Below, piece by piece: positions 34,989-43,445 of a stretch of DNA of 64,000 nucleotides (the first letter of the stretch is position 1; each line of letters opens with the position of its first letter). The translations under genes were made by a program, and so were the position numbers. Location: positions 1 to 64,000 of the forward strand of contig NZ_JARWOV010000194.1 in NCBI RefSeq assembly GCF_029868855.1, written 5' to 3'. This DNA is from Nocardia carnea. GTDB taxonomy: Bacteria > Actinomycetota > Actinomycetes > Mycobacteriales > Mycobacteriaceae. The notes under the pieces were generated by a model that saw only the letters and a list, made by a program, of their open reading frames with translations, was not told where the DNA came from and did not search any database.

Positions 34989-36355
34989 GATGCGCGCACC
35001 TGCTCTCCGGCGCCGTGCGGATGGCGTATGCCCAGATGTTCGCGCAGCGTCGTTCCCTGGTATTCGGTGCGAAAGCTACCGCGGTCCTGTAGTTCCGGCA
35101 CCACCTTGTCGACGAATTCGTCCAGGCCGGCGGGAGTGAGGTGCGGTACGAGGATGAATCCGTCGGCCGCGTCTGCCTGTACGTAGCGGTCGATCTCCGC
35201 CGCGATGGCGGCGGGTGTGCCGACGAACTGCTGGCGGGCGGTGACCTCGATGACGAGTTCGCGGATACTCAGTTTCTCCGCATCGGCGCGTGCCCGCCAC
35301 TGGCGCGCCAGAGCTTTGGGATCTCTGGTGTGCCGGACCCGGCCGCGGGTGATGGTCACATCGTCGAGCGGTTCGAGCTCCGGCAGGGGCCCGTCGGGAT
35401 CGTAGGCGGAGAGGTCGCGACCCCACACCTGTTCGAGGAAGGAGATCGCGGTCTGCGGGCTCACCTGCTTCGACCGGATCTCCCGGGCCCGTGCCTCGGC
35501 GTCGGCGGCGCTGTCGCCGATCACGAAGGTGGCGGCGGGCAGGATCAGCAGGTCGCCGGGGTCGCGGCCGTACTTGGCGAGCCGTTTCTTCATATCGGTG
35601 TAGAACTGTTGTCCCGCTTCGAGTTCCCCGTGCCGGCTGAAGATCGCGTCCGCGGTGGCGGCGCCGAATTCCCGGCCCTCCTCGGAGTCACCGGCCTGGA
35701 GTTGTACGGGATAGCCCTGGGGGCTGCGCGGCAGGACGAAGGTGCCGTGGATATCGAATTGTTCGCTCCGGTAGCGGACCTCGGGAAGCGGCCGGGTGAA
35801 GACACCGCGGTCGCGATCGACCACCAGTGCGTCGCCGGGCCAGCTTTCCCAGAGCGTGCGGGTGGCGGCGACGACCTCGGCGGCACGCGTATAGCGCCGG
35901 GAATGGTCGAGATAGCCGCCGCGGCGGAAGTTCTCCCCGGTGAATGCATCCGACGAGGTCACGGCATTCCAGGCGGCCCGGCCGCCCGAGAGGTGATCCA
36001 GTGTGGCGAACTGTTTCGCCAGTTCGAACGGTTCGTTGAAGGTGGTGTTGATGGTGCCTGCCAGGCCCAGCCGCGTGGTCACCCCGGCGAGCGCGTTGAG
36101 CACTGTGAAGGTGTCGGGCCGGCCGACGACGTCCAAGTCGTGGATCCGGCCGCGATGTTCGCGCAACCGCAGTCCTTCGGCGAGGAAGAAGAAATCGAAC
36201 AGTCCACGCTCGGCCGTGCGGGCCAGGTGGACGAACGAGCCGAAATCGATCTGGCTACCGGATTCGGGATCGTTCCATACGGTGGTGTTGTTGACGCCGG
36301 GGAAATGGGCCGCGAGATGGATTTGTCTGCCGGTCACGCCTGTCGACACGATCAT
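34985..36355 (-). CDS. NtaA/SnaA/DszA-family FMN-dependent monooxygenase
   Basis: 456 residues from ATG 36355, the normal size for this family. Typical blocks are QIHLAAHFPGVNNTTVW at the N-terminus, DTFTVLNALAGVT, LAKQFATLDHLSGGRAAWN and VTSSDAFTGENFRRGG. Relatives oxidise nitrilotriacetate, EDTA, pristinamycin precursor or dibenzothiophene sulfone with FMNH2. Overlaps its neighbours by 4 bases on both sides. No flavin reductase gene is in the operon. Confidence 0.9.
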   Translation of the reverse strand: MIVSTGVTGRQIHLAAHFPGVNNTTVWNDPESGSQIDFGSFVHLARTAERGLFDFFFLAEGLRLREHRGRIHDLDVVGRPDTFTVLNALAGVTTRLGLAGTINTTFNEPFELAKQFATLDHLSGGRAAWNAVTSSDAFTGENFRRGGYLDHSRRYTRAAEVVAATRTLWESWPGDALVVDRDRGVFTRPLPEVRYRSEQFDIHGTFVLPRSPQGYPVQLQAGDSEEGREFGAATADAIFSRHGELEAGQQFYTDMKKRLAKYGRDPGDLLILPAATFVIGDSAADAEARAREIRSKQVSPQTAISFLEQVWGRDLSAYDPDGPLPELEPLDDVTITRGRVRHTRDPKALARQWRARADAEKLSIRELVIEVTARQQFVGTPAAIAAEIDRYVQADAADGFILVPHLTPAGLDEFVDKVVPELQDRGSFRTEYQGTTLREHLGIRHPHGAGEQVRAS

Positions 36356-37443
36356 GCCCCTTCGGTCGCATAACGGTTCAGTGGCCGCGGCAACCCCAGA
36401 CGGCCGCGCAGAGTCGGCAGCGGGGCGGGGATGCGGTCCAGCAACGCAGCCTGTGCCAGCGGCTTCAGGACCACCCCATCGGCAGCGCATTCGCGGTGGG
36501 CCTGCGCGACGAGTTCACCCAGCGAGACCGGGGTGCCGATATGGCGCAGCGAGGCCGGGGCCGGGCCGATGGTCCAGGAATCCAATTGCGTTACCTCCTG
36601 TGCCGCCGCGTGGTCCGACGCGGCGAGATGCACCTCGATATCGAGCAATATCCGGACCAGGTCCGGATCCCGGCCCGCGGCGGCGGTTGCCGCCCGTAAC
36701 ACCGACCTGGTCTCGGCGGCCGTCGCGAGATCCGGCGCGGAGATGCGGAGCAGATCAGCCCGGTGCACGGCCACGCGGGTGGCGTGCGGGCCGTCCGCCC
36801 GGATCGCGATCAACGGCTGGCCCTGGGGCGGTCGCGGGGTGATCGAGGGGCCCTTCACCGAGAAGTTGTCGCCGGTGAAGTCGATGTAGTGCAATCTGTC
36901 GCGGTCGATGAACCGGCCGGTCTGCGTATCGCGGATCTCCGCGTCGTCCTCCCAGCTGTCCCACAGCCGGGTGACCACCTCGATCGCCTCGTCCGCTTCG
37001 TGCCAGAGCGCGCTGTCCGGCTGTTCCGGTTTGCGCCCGAACAGCCGGGCCTGTTCGGCGCCGGGCGAGACGGTCACCTCCCAGCCCGCCCGGCCGGACG
37101 AGGCGTAGTCCAGGCTGGCGACAGCCTTGGACAGATGGAACGGTTCGGTATGGGTGACAGGTCCCTGCGGGATCAGGCCGATGCGGGTGGTCGCCGGCGC
37201 GACTCGCGCGGCGATCCCGACCGCGTCGAGCCGGCCGCGCGCGCCTCCGGATTGCAGTGCGAAGGAATCCGGCAGGAATACCAGGTCGAGCCCGGCCCGT
37301 TCGGCGGCGGTGACCGCATCCACCCAGAAATCGGCGGTGAACAGGTCCTCGGCCCGCGAATCCGGGCGCCGCCAGGATGCGGGGTGCACGCCGGTGCCGT
37401 CCAGTTCGACGGCGAGCAGCAGCGATGCGGCGGGCGGCATCAC
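36352..37443 (-). CDS. LLM-class flavin-dependent oxidoreductase
   Basis: 363 residues. Segments AAERAGLDLVFLPDSFALQ, SKAVASLDYASSGRAGWEVT and TRLWDSWEDDAEI place it in the LLM superfamily near the NtaA/SnaA/DszA branch, but it is about 90 residues shorter. Met 37443 overlaps the ATPase stop. The three consecutive LLM genes suggest sequential oxygenation steps or a set of enzymes for related substrates. Confidence 0.85.
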   Translation of the reverse strand: MMPPAASLLLAVELDGTGVHPASWRRPDSRAEDLFTADFWVDAVTAAERAGLDLVFLPDSFALQSGGARGRLDAVGIAARVAPATTRIGLIPQGPVTHTEPFHLSKAVASLDYASSGRAGWEVTVSPGAEQARLFGRKPEQPDSALWHEADEAIEVVTRLWDSWEDDAEIRDTQTGRFIDRDRLHYIDFTGDNFSVKGPSITPRPPQGQPLIAIRADGPHATRVAVHRADLLRISAPDLATAAETRSVLRAATAAAGRDPDLVRILLDIEVHLAASDHAAAQEVTQLDSWTIGPAPASLRHIGTPVSLGELVAQAHRECAADGVVLKPLAQAALLDRIPAPLPTLRGRLGLPRPLNRYATEGA

Positions 37444-39113
37444 GCGGTCCTTTCGTTCTGCTGGTGGCGGCGCGCGGCGCCGGGAATCGCGCGCAACAGC
37501 TCACGGGTGTACTCGTGCCGCGGTGCCTCGAACACCGCTGCGGTACACCCCGTTTCGACGATGCGCCCGGCACGCATCACGGCGACACGGTCACTGACGT
37601 CGCGCACCACGGCCAGGTCGTGGGAGATGAACAGATAGCTCAGCGCCAGGTCGGTTTGCAGTTCGCCGAGCAGCGCCAGGATCTGTTCCTGGACCGAAAC
37701 ATCCAGGGCGGATACGGGTTCGTCGAGAACGACCAGGTCCGGGCGGAGCGCCAGCGCGCGGGCGATGGCCACCCGCTGCCGCTGTCCACCCGACAATTCC
37801 GCAGGCCGTCGCCGCGCACTGGAACTCGGGAGGGCCACCCGGTCCAGTAGTTCGATGACCTGCTCCCGGCGTGTCGCCGGGGAGCCGATACCGAACGCCT
37901 GCAGCGGCTCGGCGATGATCCGTTCGACGGTGAGCTTCGGATTCAACGAGCCGTAGGGGTTCTGGTACACGATCTGGACGCGTCGCCGCCATTCCCGCAG
38001 CCGCGCACCGCGCAGCGTGCCGATATCGGTGCCGTCGAATGCGACGGTGCCGCGATCGGGCGCCTCGAGCCGGGCGATGATCCGCGCGGTCGTGGATTTG
38101 CCCGAGCCGGATTCCCCGACGAGGGCCAGCGTTTCCCCGCGATCGATCGTCAGGGCGACATCGTCGACGGCCGTAAGACCGGCACCGCGGCCGATGGGAA
38201 AAGTCTTGTGCAGGTTCTGGGCCGACAGCAGCGGTGTGGCCGCGCGCGGACGGGTGGCCCGCTCGGGGCGGCGCGCACCCGACGCCGCGTCGAGCAAGCG
38301 GCGCGTGTACTCGTGGCGGGGTTCGGTGAGCACCTCGGCGACCGCGCCGCTCTCCACGATCCGGCCGTGGCGCAGTACCACGATCCGATCGGCGCGGTCG
38401 GCGGCGACACCGAGATCGTGGGTGATCAACAGTACCGCCGTCCCCGATTCGGCGGTACGGCCCGCCAGGTGGTCCAGGATGCGCCGCTGCACGGTGACAT
38501 CGAGTGCGCTGGTCGGTTCATCGGCGATGACGAGGCGCGGCCCGCAGGCCAGCGCGATCCCGATCAGCACGCGCTGACGCTGACCGCCCGAAAGATCCTG
38601 CGGAAACTGCCCGGCGCGCAGTTCGGGCCGGTCGATACCGGCCTCGTCCAGGATGCGGACCGCCTCCGCCCAGGCCGTGCGCCGGTCCGCGCGCCCGTGG
38701 ATCCGCAATGTCTCGCCGACCTGATCGCCGATCCGCAGCACCGGATTCAGCGATACTGCCGGATCTTGGGGAACGAGCCCGATTTCGGCACCGCGCACCC
38801 GCCGCCACGCCCGCTGCGTCAGCCGGTCCAACCGACGGCCACCGAATGTGACGGTGCCCGCCGTAATCGCTCCCCCGCCACTCAGCAGACCGATCACCGC
38901 GTGGGCCAGACTGGATTTCCCGGACCCCGACTCCCCGACGAGCGCGACGGTTTCCCCGCGGTGGATCGTGAGCGACACACCGTCGACCGCCGTGGTGACG
39001 GTGCGGCCGGTGCGATAGTCCACCCGCAGATCTCGCACCCGCAGGACCGCGTCCCCGGCCACGGCACCGATCCCGTTTCCGGCGAGCACGGCCGCTCCTG
39101 TCACAGTGACCAT
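37440..39113 (-). CDS. Peptide/nickel-type ABC transporter, double ATP-binding protein (DppDF-like)
   Basis: 557 residues from ATG 39113. Two complete ABC modules are fused. The first has GESGSGKSS, LSGGQRQRVLIGIAL and [11 protein letters not shown]; the second has [24 protein letters not shown] and VVLDEPVSALD. This replaces the separate DppD and DppF subunits and energises the two permeases encoded upstream. Its start lies inside the 77-residue small gene (13-base overlap), and its end overlaps the first LLM gene. Confidence 0.93.
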   Translation of the reverse strand: MVTVTGAAVLAGNGIGAVAGDAVLRVRDLRVDYRTGRTVTTAVDGVSLTIHRGETVALVGESGSGKSSLAHAVIGLLSGGGAITAGTVTFGGRRLDRLTQRAWRRVRGAEIGLVPQDPAVSLNPVLRIGDQVGETLRIHGRADRRTAWAEAVRILDEAGIDRPELRAGQFPQDLSGGQRQRVLIGIALACGPRLVIADEPTSALDVTVQRRILDHLAGRTAESGTAVLLITHDLGVAADRADRIVVLRHGRIVESGAVAEVLTEPRHEYTRRLLDAASGARRPERATRPRAATPLLSAQNLHKTFPIGRGAGLTAVDDVALTIDRGETLALVGESGSGKSTTARIIARLEAPDRGTVAFDGTDIGTLRGARLREWRRRVQIVYQNPYGSLNPKLTVERIIAEPLQAFGIGSPATRREQVIELLDRVALPSSSARRRPAELSGGQRQRVAIARALALRPDLVVLDEPVSALDVSVQEQILALLGELQTDLALSYLFISHDLAVVRDVSDRVAVMRAGRIVETGCTAAVFEAPRHEYTRELLRAIPGAARRHQQNERTA

Positions 39114-39334
39114 CCGGCGAAGTACGCGCGCGGCATCCGTTCGGCCAACCGGGTGGTGAACGACCATCCTTCCCGGAGGAAGCCGGTCGTCCGGCGCACC
39201 GCCGTAATAATCGGGTCCGGCGCCGGATCGGGTGCTGTATCGCTGTGCGCGTACCGATCGCCGGTTTCGTGCAGCGCTCCGGCCACCGGCTCGGCGGCCG
39301 TGCTCGTGGTCCGGCGGTTGTCGTCTCGGTTCAT
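39101..39334 (-). CDS. Small orphan protein (77 residues) inside the peptide-type ABC/LLM operon
   Basis: The ATG at 39334 overlaps the permease stop as ATGA, and the stop lies 13 bases inside the ATPase gene, so the frame is coupled on both sides. The N-terminal half is polar and Asp/Thr-rich (MNRDDNRRTTSTAAEPVAG); the C-terminal half is basic and aromatic (FLREGWSFTTRLAERM, then a terminal AGWSL). It has no signal, helix-turn-helix or membrane helix. I do not recognise a family. Position suggests a transporter- or monooxygenase-associated accessory protein. Confidence 0.65.
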   Translation of the reverse strand: MNRDDNRRTTSTAAEPVAGALHETGDRYAHSDTAPDPAPDPIITAVRRTTGFLREGWSFTTRLAERMPRAYFAGWSL

Positions 39335-40590
39335 CGCAGTCCCTCCTGGGCGAGAGCCCGGCCCAGGCGCTGGGTTGCGAGCACCAGCGCGACGATCACG
39401 AGACCGGGCAGGGTGGTGAGCCACCACGCGGTGGCCAGATAGTTGCGTCCTTCCGAGATCAGCGAGCCCCACTCCGGAGTCGGTGGCGCGGCACCGTATC
39501 CGAGGAAACTCAGCGAGGACACGGCGAGCACCGCAAGCCCGAATTCCACGGCGGCCAGCGCCGCCACCGGTGCGTAGGCATTGCGCAGCACGTGCCGTAC
39601 CAGCACGACGTACCAGCGCACACCCGAGGCATACGCGGCCTCCACATAGGCGGCCCGGCGCACCCGGAGCACCTCCGCGCGCATCACTCGGGCGAACCGC
39701 GCGACGAGCGCGAGACCCACCGCGAGTGCCACATTGCCGGTACCGAACCCGAGAACGGTCACCAGAGCCAGCGACAGCAGGAGTTCCGGAATGGACAGCA
39801 GAACATCCACACCGCGCATCAACGCACTGTCGACGACGCCACCCACCGCACCCGAGAGCAGACCGAGAAGCGAACCGGCCACCAGGCCGATCGCGACCGC
39901 GAGCACCGTCGCGGTCAACGACAGCGCCGCCGCGTGCACCACGCGGGTGTAGAGGTCGCGGCCCAGGTTGTCGGTCCCGAACCAATGGTCGAGGCCAGGA
40001 CCCTGGAATTTCTCGCTCGGCACCCCGATCAGCGGATCGCGATCGGTGAACAGCCCCGGCACCAGCGCCCAGCCGAGCACGAGCACAACGAAGCCCACCG
40101 AAACCGCCACACTCACAGCCGGCCATCTCGTGCGCTCGCGGAACCGCGCCCGGCTCCCGCCCGGGGCCGGCCCGGCGGCACCGTTTGTCTTCGATTGCGC
40201 GTCCTCGCCCACATCCGCCGCGGCTTCTCCGCGCACACCTCCCGCAACCGCGGTCGACTCCCCCACCTGCTCCCCGTTCACTTTCGCCGCAGCGTCTCCG
40301 GAGGACTTCATCGCCACATCCCCACGGGACTCCACCCCCACGTCTGTGCCGAGGTTCGCCGCCGCACCCACCCGCGACTCCACCGCCGCGTTCGTGACCG
40401 CATTCGCCGCCGCAGCCACAGACGACTCCACCGCGGCATCCGCGACCGCATCCACATTCGGTTCCGCCGCAGCGTCCGTATCCGGTTCCGCCGCAGCGTC
40501 CACATCGCGCGCGGCCCGAATGTCCGTGGGCGACGATCGCACGATGTCCGCGCGCTCCGCCGCAGCGCCGTTCCTGCGGAAGTCAAGCAC
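39331..40590 (-). CDS. DppC-like ABC permease with 150-residue repeat-containing N-terminal extension
   Basis: 419 residues from GTG 40590, supported by AAGGAG seven bases upstream inside the previous gene. From residue about 155 on it is a standard DppC/OppC permease: first helix near 157-178, then HWFGTDNLGRDLYTRVVHAA and the EAA loop AAYASGVRWYVVLVRHVLRN. Residues 1-150, unusual for the family (which normally starts near residue 145), are soluble, Ala/Asp/Glu-rich and contain about ten 8-residue repeats (32-112). The extension is predicted to face the cytoplasm. Confidence 0.85.
   Translation of the reverse strand: MLDFRRNGAAAERADIVRSSPTDIRAARDVDAAAEPDTDAAAEPNVDAVADAAVESSVAAAANAVTNAAVESRVGAAANLGTDVGVESRGDVAMKSSGDAAAKVNGEQVGESTAVAGGVRGEAAADVGEDAQSKTNGAAGPAPGGSRARFRERTRWPAVSVAVSVGFVVLVLGWALVPGLFTDRDPLIGVPSEKFQGPGLDHWFGTDNLGRDLYTRVVHAAALSLTATVLAVAIGLVAGSLLGLLSGAVGGVVDSALMRGVDVLLSIPELLLSLALVTVLGFGTGNVALAVGLALVARFARVMRAEVLRVRRAAYVEAAYASGVRWYVVLVRHVLRNAYAPVAALAAVEFGLAVLAVSSLSFLGYGAAPPTPEWGSLISEGRNYLATAWWLTTLPGLVIVALVLATQRLGRALAQEGLR
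40300..40508. repeat. Degenerate 24-bp-period tandem repeat within the permease gene
   Basis: GGTTCCGCCGCAGCGTCC is repeated exactly at 40460-40477 and 40484-40501 (period 24). GACTCCACC recurs at 40328, 40376 and 40424, spaced by 48 (two periods). The array encodes 8-residue units such as AAAEPDTD, AAAEPNVD, AVADAAVE, SSVAAAAN, AVTNAAVE and SRVGAAAN. The period is a multiple of three, so copy-number change would keep the frame. Confidence 0.8.
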
Positions 40591-41542
40591 GAGCCGGCTC
40601 CTTCCCTCGGTGCCGCTCCGCCACGCGCGCGTCCACCAGCGGATACACCAGATCCACCAGCAGATTCACCAGCACGTACGCCGCCGCCCCGAGCAGCACG
40701 ATCCCCTGTACCACCGGAATGTCCTGGTTCAGCACCGAAGTCTGGGTGAGCCGGCCGATACCCGCCCGCGCGAAAACCGTCTCCACGATCACCGAACCGG
40801 CGAGCACCGTGCCCACCCAGATGCCGGCGACAGTGAGCGCCGGACCGACCGCCGCCCGCAGCACGTGCCGCCACTGCACCCAGGCGCGAGAGGCGCCCTT
40901 GGCGAAGGCGATCGCCACGAACGGCTGCTGCCAGGTGGTGATCAGATTGCTGTACAGCACCTGTGCGATCACCGCCCCCACCGGGATGGCCAGCGTCAGC
41001 GCCGGCAGCACGGTGCCCGCGAAACCTGTGCCGCCGAAGGCCGGAACCAGGCGGAGTTGGAAGGAGAACAGCTGCAACAAGAGCAGGCCCACCCAGAAGG
41101 TCGGCATCGCCGCTCCCACCGACGGTAACGCCGTCAGCAGTCCCCGCAGCCACGGGCGTTCGGTGTAGGCGGCTGCCGAGGCCAGCGCGGTGCCGGACAC
41201 CACCGCAAGCGCCAGTGCAGATCCGGCGAGCGCCAGGGTCGACGGTAGTGCCTCGCCGAGGGCGGCGGTAACGGATCGACCGGTGGTCAGGGAGAATCCC
41301 AGATCGCCCTGAACGGCGTGGGTCAAGGCGGTCCAGTACTGTTCCCACACCGGCCGGTCCAACCCGTACCGGGCCTGTAGTTCGGCGACCGCGGCGGCGT
41401 CGACCGGCGTTCCGGGACTCGCGTCCACCGCGAGTTGCACCGGGTCCGCCGGCAGCAGGAACAGCACCGCGAAGGTGACGGTGAACGCCGCCCACAGCAC
41501 ACCGGCCGCCTGGAGCACCCGGATCGTCATATAGCAGGCCAT
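40583..41542 (-). CDS. DppB-like ABC permease
   Basis: 319 residues if ATG 41542 is used (GGTGA just upstream); ATG 41530 is possible. The first helix is LQAAGVLWAAFTVTFAVLFL, then DPVQLAVDASPGTP, GLDRPVWEQYWTAL and GDLGFSLTTGRSV, the DppB/OppB N-terminal signature. The EAA-type loop is IAFAKGASRAWVQWRHVLR. It forms the channel with the repeat-extended DppC-like protein. Gap to the binding-protein gene is 5 bases. Confidence 0.9.
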   Translation of the reverse strand: MACYMTIRVLQAAGVLWAAFTVTFAVLFLLPADPVQLAVDASPGTPVDAAAVAELQARYGLDRPVWEQYWTALTHAVQGDLGFSLTTGRSVTAALGEALPSTLALAGSALALAVVSGTALASAAAYTERPWLRGLLTALPSVGAAMPTFWVGLLLLQLFSFQLRLVPAFGGTGFAGTVLPALTLAIPVGAVIAQVLYSNLITTWQQPFVAIAFAKGASRAWVQWRHVLRAAVGPALTVAGIWVGTVLAGSVIVETVFARAGIGRLTQTSVLNQDIPVVQGIVLLGAAAYVLVNLLVDLVYPLVDARVAERHRGKEPARA

Positions 41543-41547
41543 CGTTG

Positions 41548-43155
41548 TCACCGGCCGCTCAGCCAGGTGTCGTAGAACTGCAACCGCGCCGAGGCCTCGA
41601 ACGTCAGGTCCTGCACCGTACCCGCGACGCCGATGGCCTGCGAAAGCTCGATCGTGGGGATCCACAGCCCTTCGGCGAGCAGCAGTCGCTGTGCCTCGCC
41701 GATCAACCGGTTGCGTTCGCCGGTATCGAGGGTGCGCAACTGCCCGGACAGTGCCGTGTCGAGTGCGGGAATCGCCTCGCGGGCATTGAGGTTGCGGCCG
41801 TCGAGCCCGAAGTTCGTGCGCAGGATATCGCCGTCGGCGCGGGTGGTGTTGTAGTAGATCGTGTCGAAGTCCTTGGTGTTCTGCCGCACGGTGTAGTCGG
41901 CGTTGGAGGCCGGTTCCAGCCGCAGATCGACTCCCGCCGCCCGCAACTGCTGCTGCAGTAATTCCAGAATTGCCTGATTTCCGGCGAATACCTGGCTGAA
42001 GAGCACACCGAACGACAGCCGCTGCCCGTCCTTCACGCGGATCCCGTCGGCGCCCGCGATCCACCCGGCCTCGTCGAGGATGCGCTGCGCGGCGGGCAGA
42101 TCGAATCCGGTATCCGCCGCGAGGTCCGCATACCCGGGGGTTGTATGGGCAAGGGGGCTGGTGGCGGCCCGGAACTGCGGGCCCAGAACGGTATCGACGA
42201 GTTCCTGCCGGTTGATTGCCGGCAGCAGCGCGGTGCGCACCGCCCGATCCCGCAACGGACCGCGGGTCACATTCGGCTGCAGCCCGAAGGTGATTCCGGG
42301 ATTCGAGGCGGTCGCCACCCGGCCGCCGGCGGCCTCGATCTGCGGAATGTCCTGGGGCAGTGCATCGCTGATCGCGTCGAGCTGGCCCGACGCCAGGCTA
42401 CCGGTGCGCACGCCCGACTCCGGCACGACGGTGAACTCGATCCCGTCCAGATAGGTTTCACCCTGATGAGCGAATACCGCCGAGCCCCAGTTGTATCCGG
42501 CCCGCTTCGTCAGCGTGACCTCATCGCCCTGGCGGTACTCGGCATACGTGAAGGGTCCGCTGCCGATGACATCCCCGAGGCAACGCTGCTCGGCCTGCTT
42601 CGAAGTCGTCGCGGCCGCCAGGACGGCGAGCTGCGGTGTCGAGGTCGCCTGCAGGAATTGGGCATTGGGTGTACCGAACCGCACGCGCGCGGTGAGTGGG
42701 TCCACCACGTCCGTCCCGGTGTAGTTCGCGAGGTAGGTCGTCGCCAGCGGCGCCTTGGCACCGCCGAGGGTGTGCACGATCGAATCGAATGTGGCCCGTA
42801 CCGATTCCGCGGTCAACGGGGTGCCGTTGCCGAAGGTCACACCCTCGCGCAGGTGAAATGTGAACGTGGTGGCATCCGGGCTCACCTCCCAGCGTTGCGC
42901 CAGCCACGGCCGGATCTCGCCGGTGGCCGGGTCCTGGTCGGTCAGCGAATCGGCGATCTGCCGGGTGACATAGAGGGTCTGATTGGTGCCGCTCTGCGCC
43001 GGGTCCGAACAGGTCGGCGCCTGGGACAGGCCGTACCGCAGCGTTCCTCCGGGTTGCGGCGGCCCCGCAACCCCACCCTCGGGCCCGGAACCCGCACAGG
43101 CCCCGAGGCCCAGTGTCGCGGCCAGTACCCCCAACAGGGCAACGGTTCGTTTCAT
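41548..43155 (-). CDS. Peptide/nickel-type ABC transporter substrate-binding lipoprotein
   Basis: 535 residues from ATG 43155. The lipobox is LGLGAC (Cys about 20). It belongs to SBP_bac_5 (DppA/OppA): PGGTLRYGLSQAPTCSDPAQ, the helix PWLAQRWEVSPDATTFTFHL and the signature block GIEFTVVPESG. First gene of the eight-gene operon. Peptide-type binders with LLM enzymes downstream are known for metal-chelator uptake (the EDTA system of strain BNC1), and also occur in sulfur-source clusters, so peptides need not be the ligand. Confidence 0.9.
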   Translation of the reverse strand: MKRTVALLGVLAATLGLGACAGSGPEGGVAGPPQPGGTLRYGLSQAPTCSDPAQSGTNQTLYVTRQIADSLTDQDPATGEIRPWLAQRWEVSPDATTFTFHLREGVTFGNGTPLTAESVRATFDSIVHTLGGAKAPLATTYLANYTGTDVVDPLTARVRFGTPNAQFLQATSTPQLAVLAAATTSKQAEQRCLGDVIGSGPFTYAEYRQGDEVTLTKRAGYNWGSAVFAHQGETYLDGIEFTVVPESGVRTGSLASGQLDAISDALPQDIPQIEAAGGRVATASNPGITFGLQPNVTRGPLRDRAVRTALLPAINRQELVDTVLGPQFRAATSPLAHTTPGYADLAADTGFDLPAAQRILDEAGWIAGADGIRVKDGQRLSFGVLFSQVFAGNQAILELLQQQLRAAGVDLRLEPASNADYTVRQNTKDFDTIYYNTTRADGDILRTNFGLDGRNLNAREAIPALDTALSGQLRTLDTGERNRLIGEAQRLLLAEGLWIPTIELSQAIGVAGTVQDLTFEASARLQFYDTWLSGR

Positions 43156-43445
43156 CGCGCACTCCGCATCGCGCCGTTCCGCACTCGGACCGGTCTCGTC
43201 TCGCCGGGACTCCTTCACCACGGATCCCGGACGTAGGGAAACGGTAGGCACACAGCGGCGGTCGGTCGCCGGTCTCGCTCAGGCTGAATCCAACTCCCGC
43301 CCAGCGCCCGGTATGCCGAGCGCCGACCGGCCCGACTGCACGTCGACTTCTCCGTGCGTCGTACTGCCGGCGCTCGGCGGTCCGGGTGCGACCACCCCCG
43401 GCCGACGCACGGGAATGCCCGGTGCGCACACGTGGTTCGCGAATC

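Noticed and set aside
43215..43260. Possible leader peptide upstream of the peptide-type ABC/LLM operon (GTG TGC ... TGG TGA on the minus strand)
   Set aside because: A 12-codon frame with one Cys and a Trp before the stop is seen, but there is no ribosome-binding site, no RHxDL motif and no attenuator stem, so evidence is too thin.
43156..43445. Shared regulatory element between the ABC/LLM operon and the pseudogene
   Set aside because: Scanned for palindromes and direct repeats by eye; nothing stood out beyond GC-rich background.
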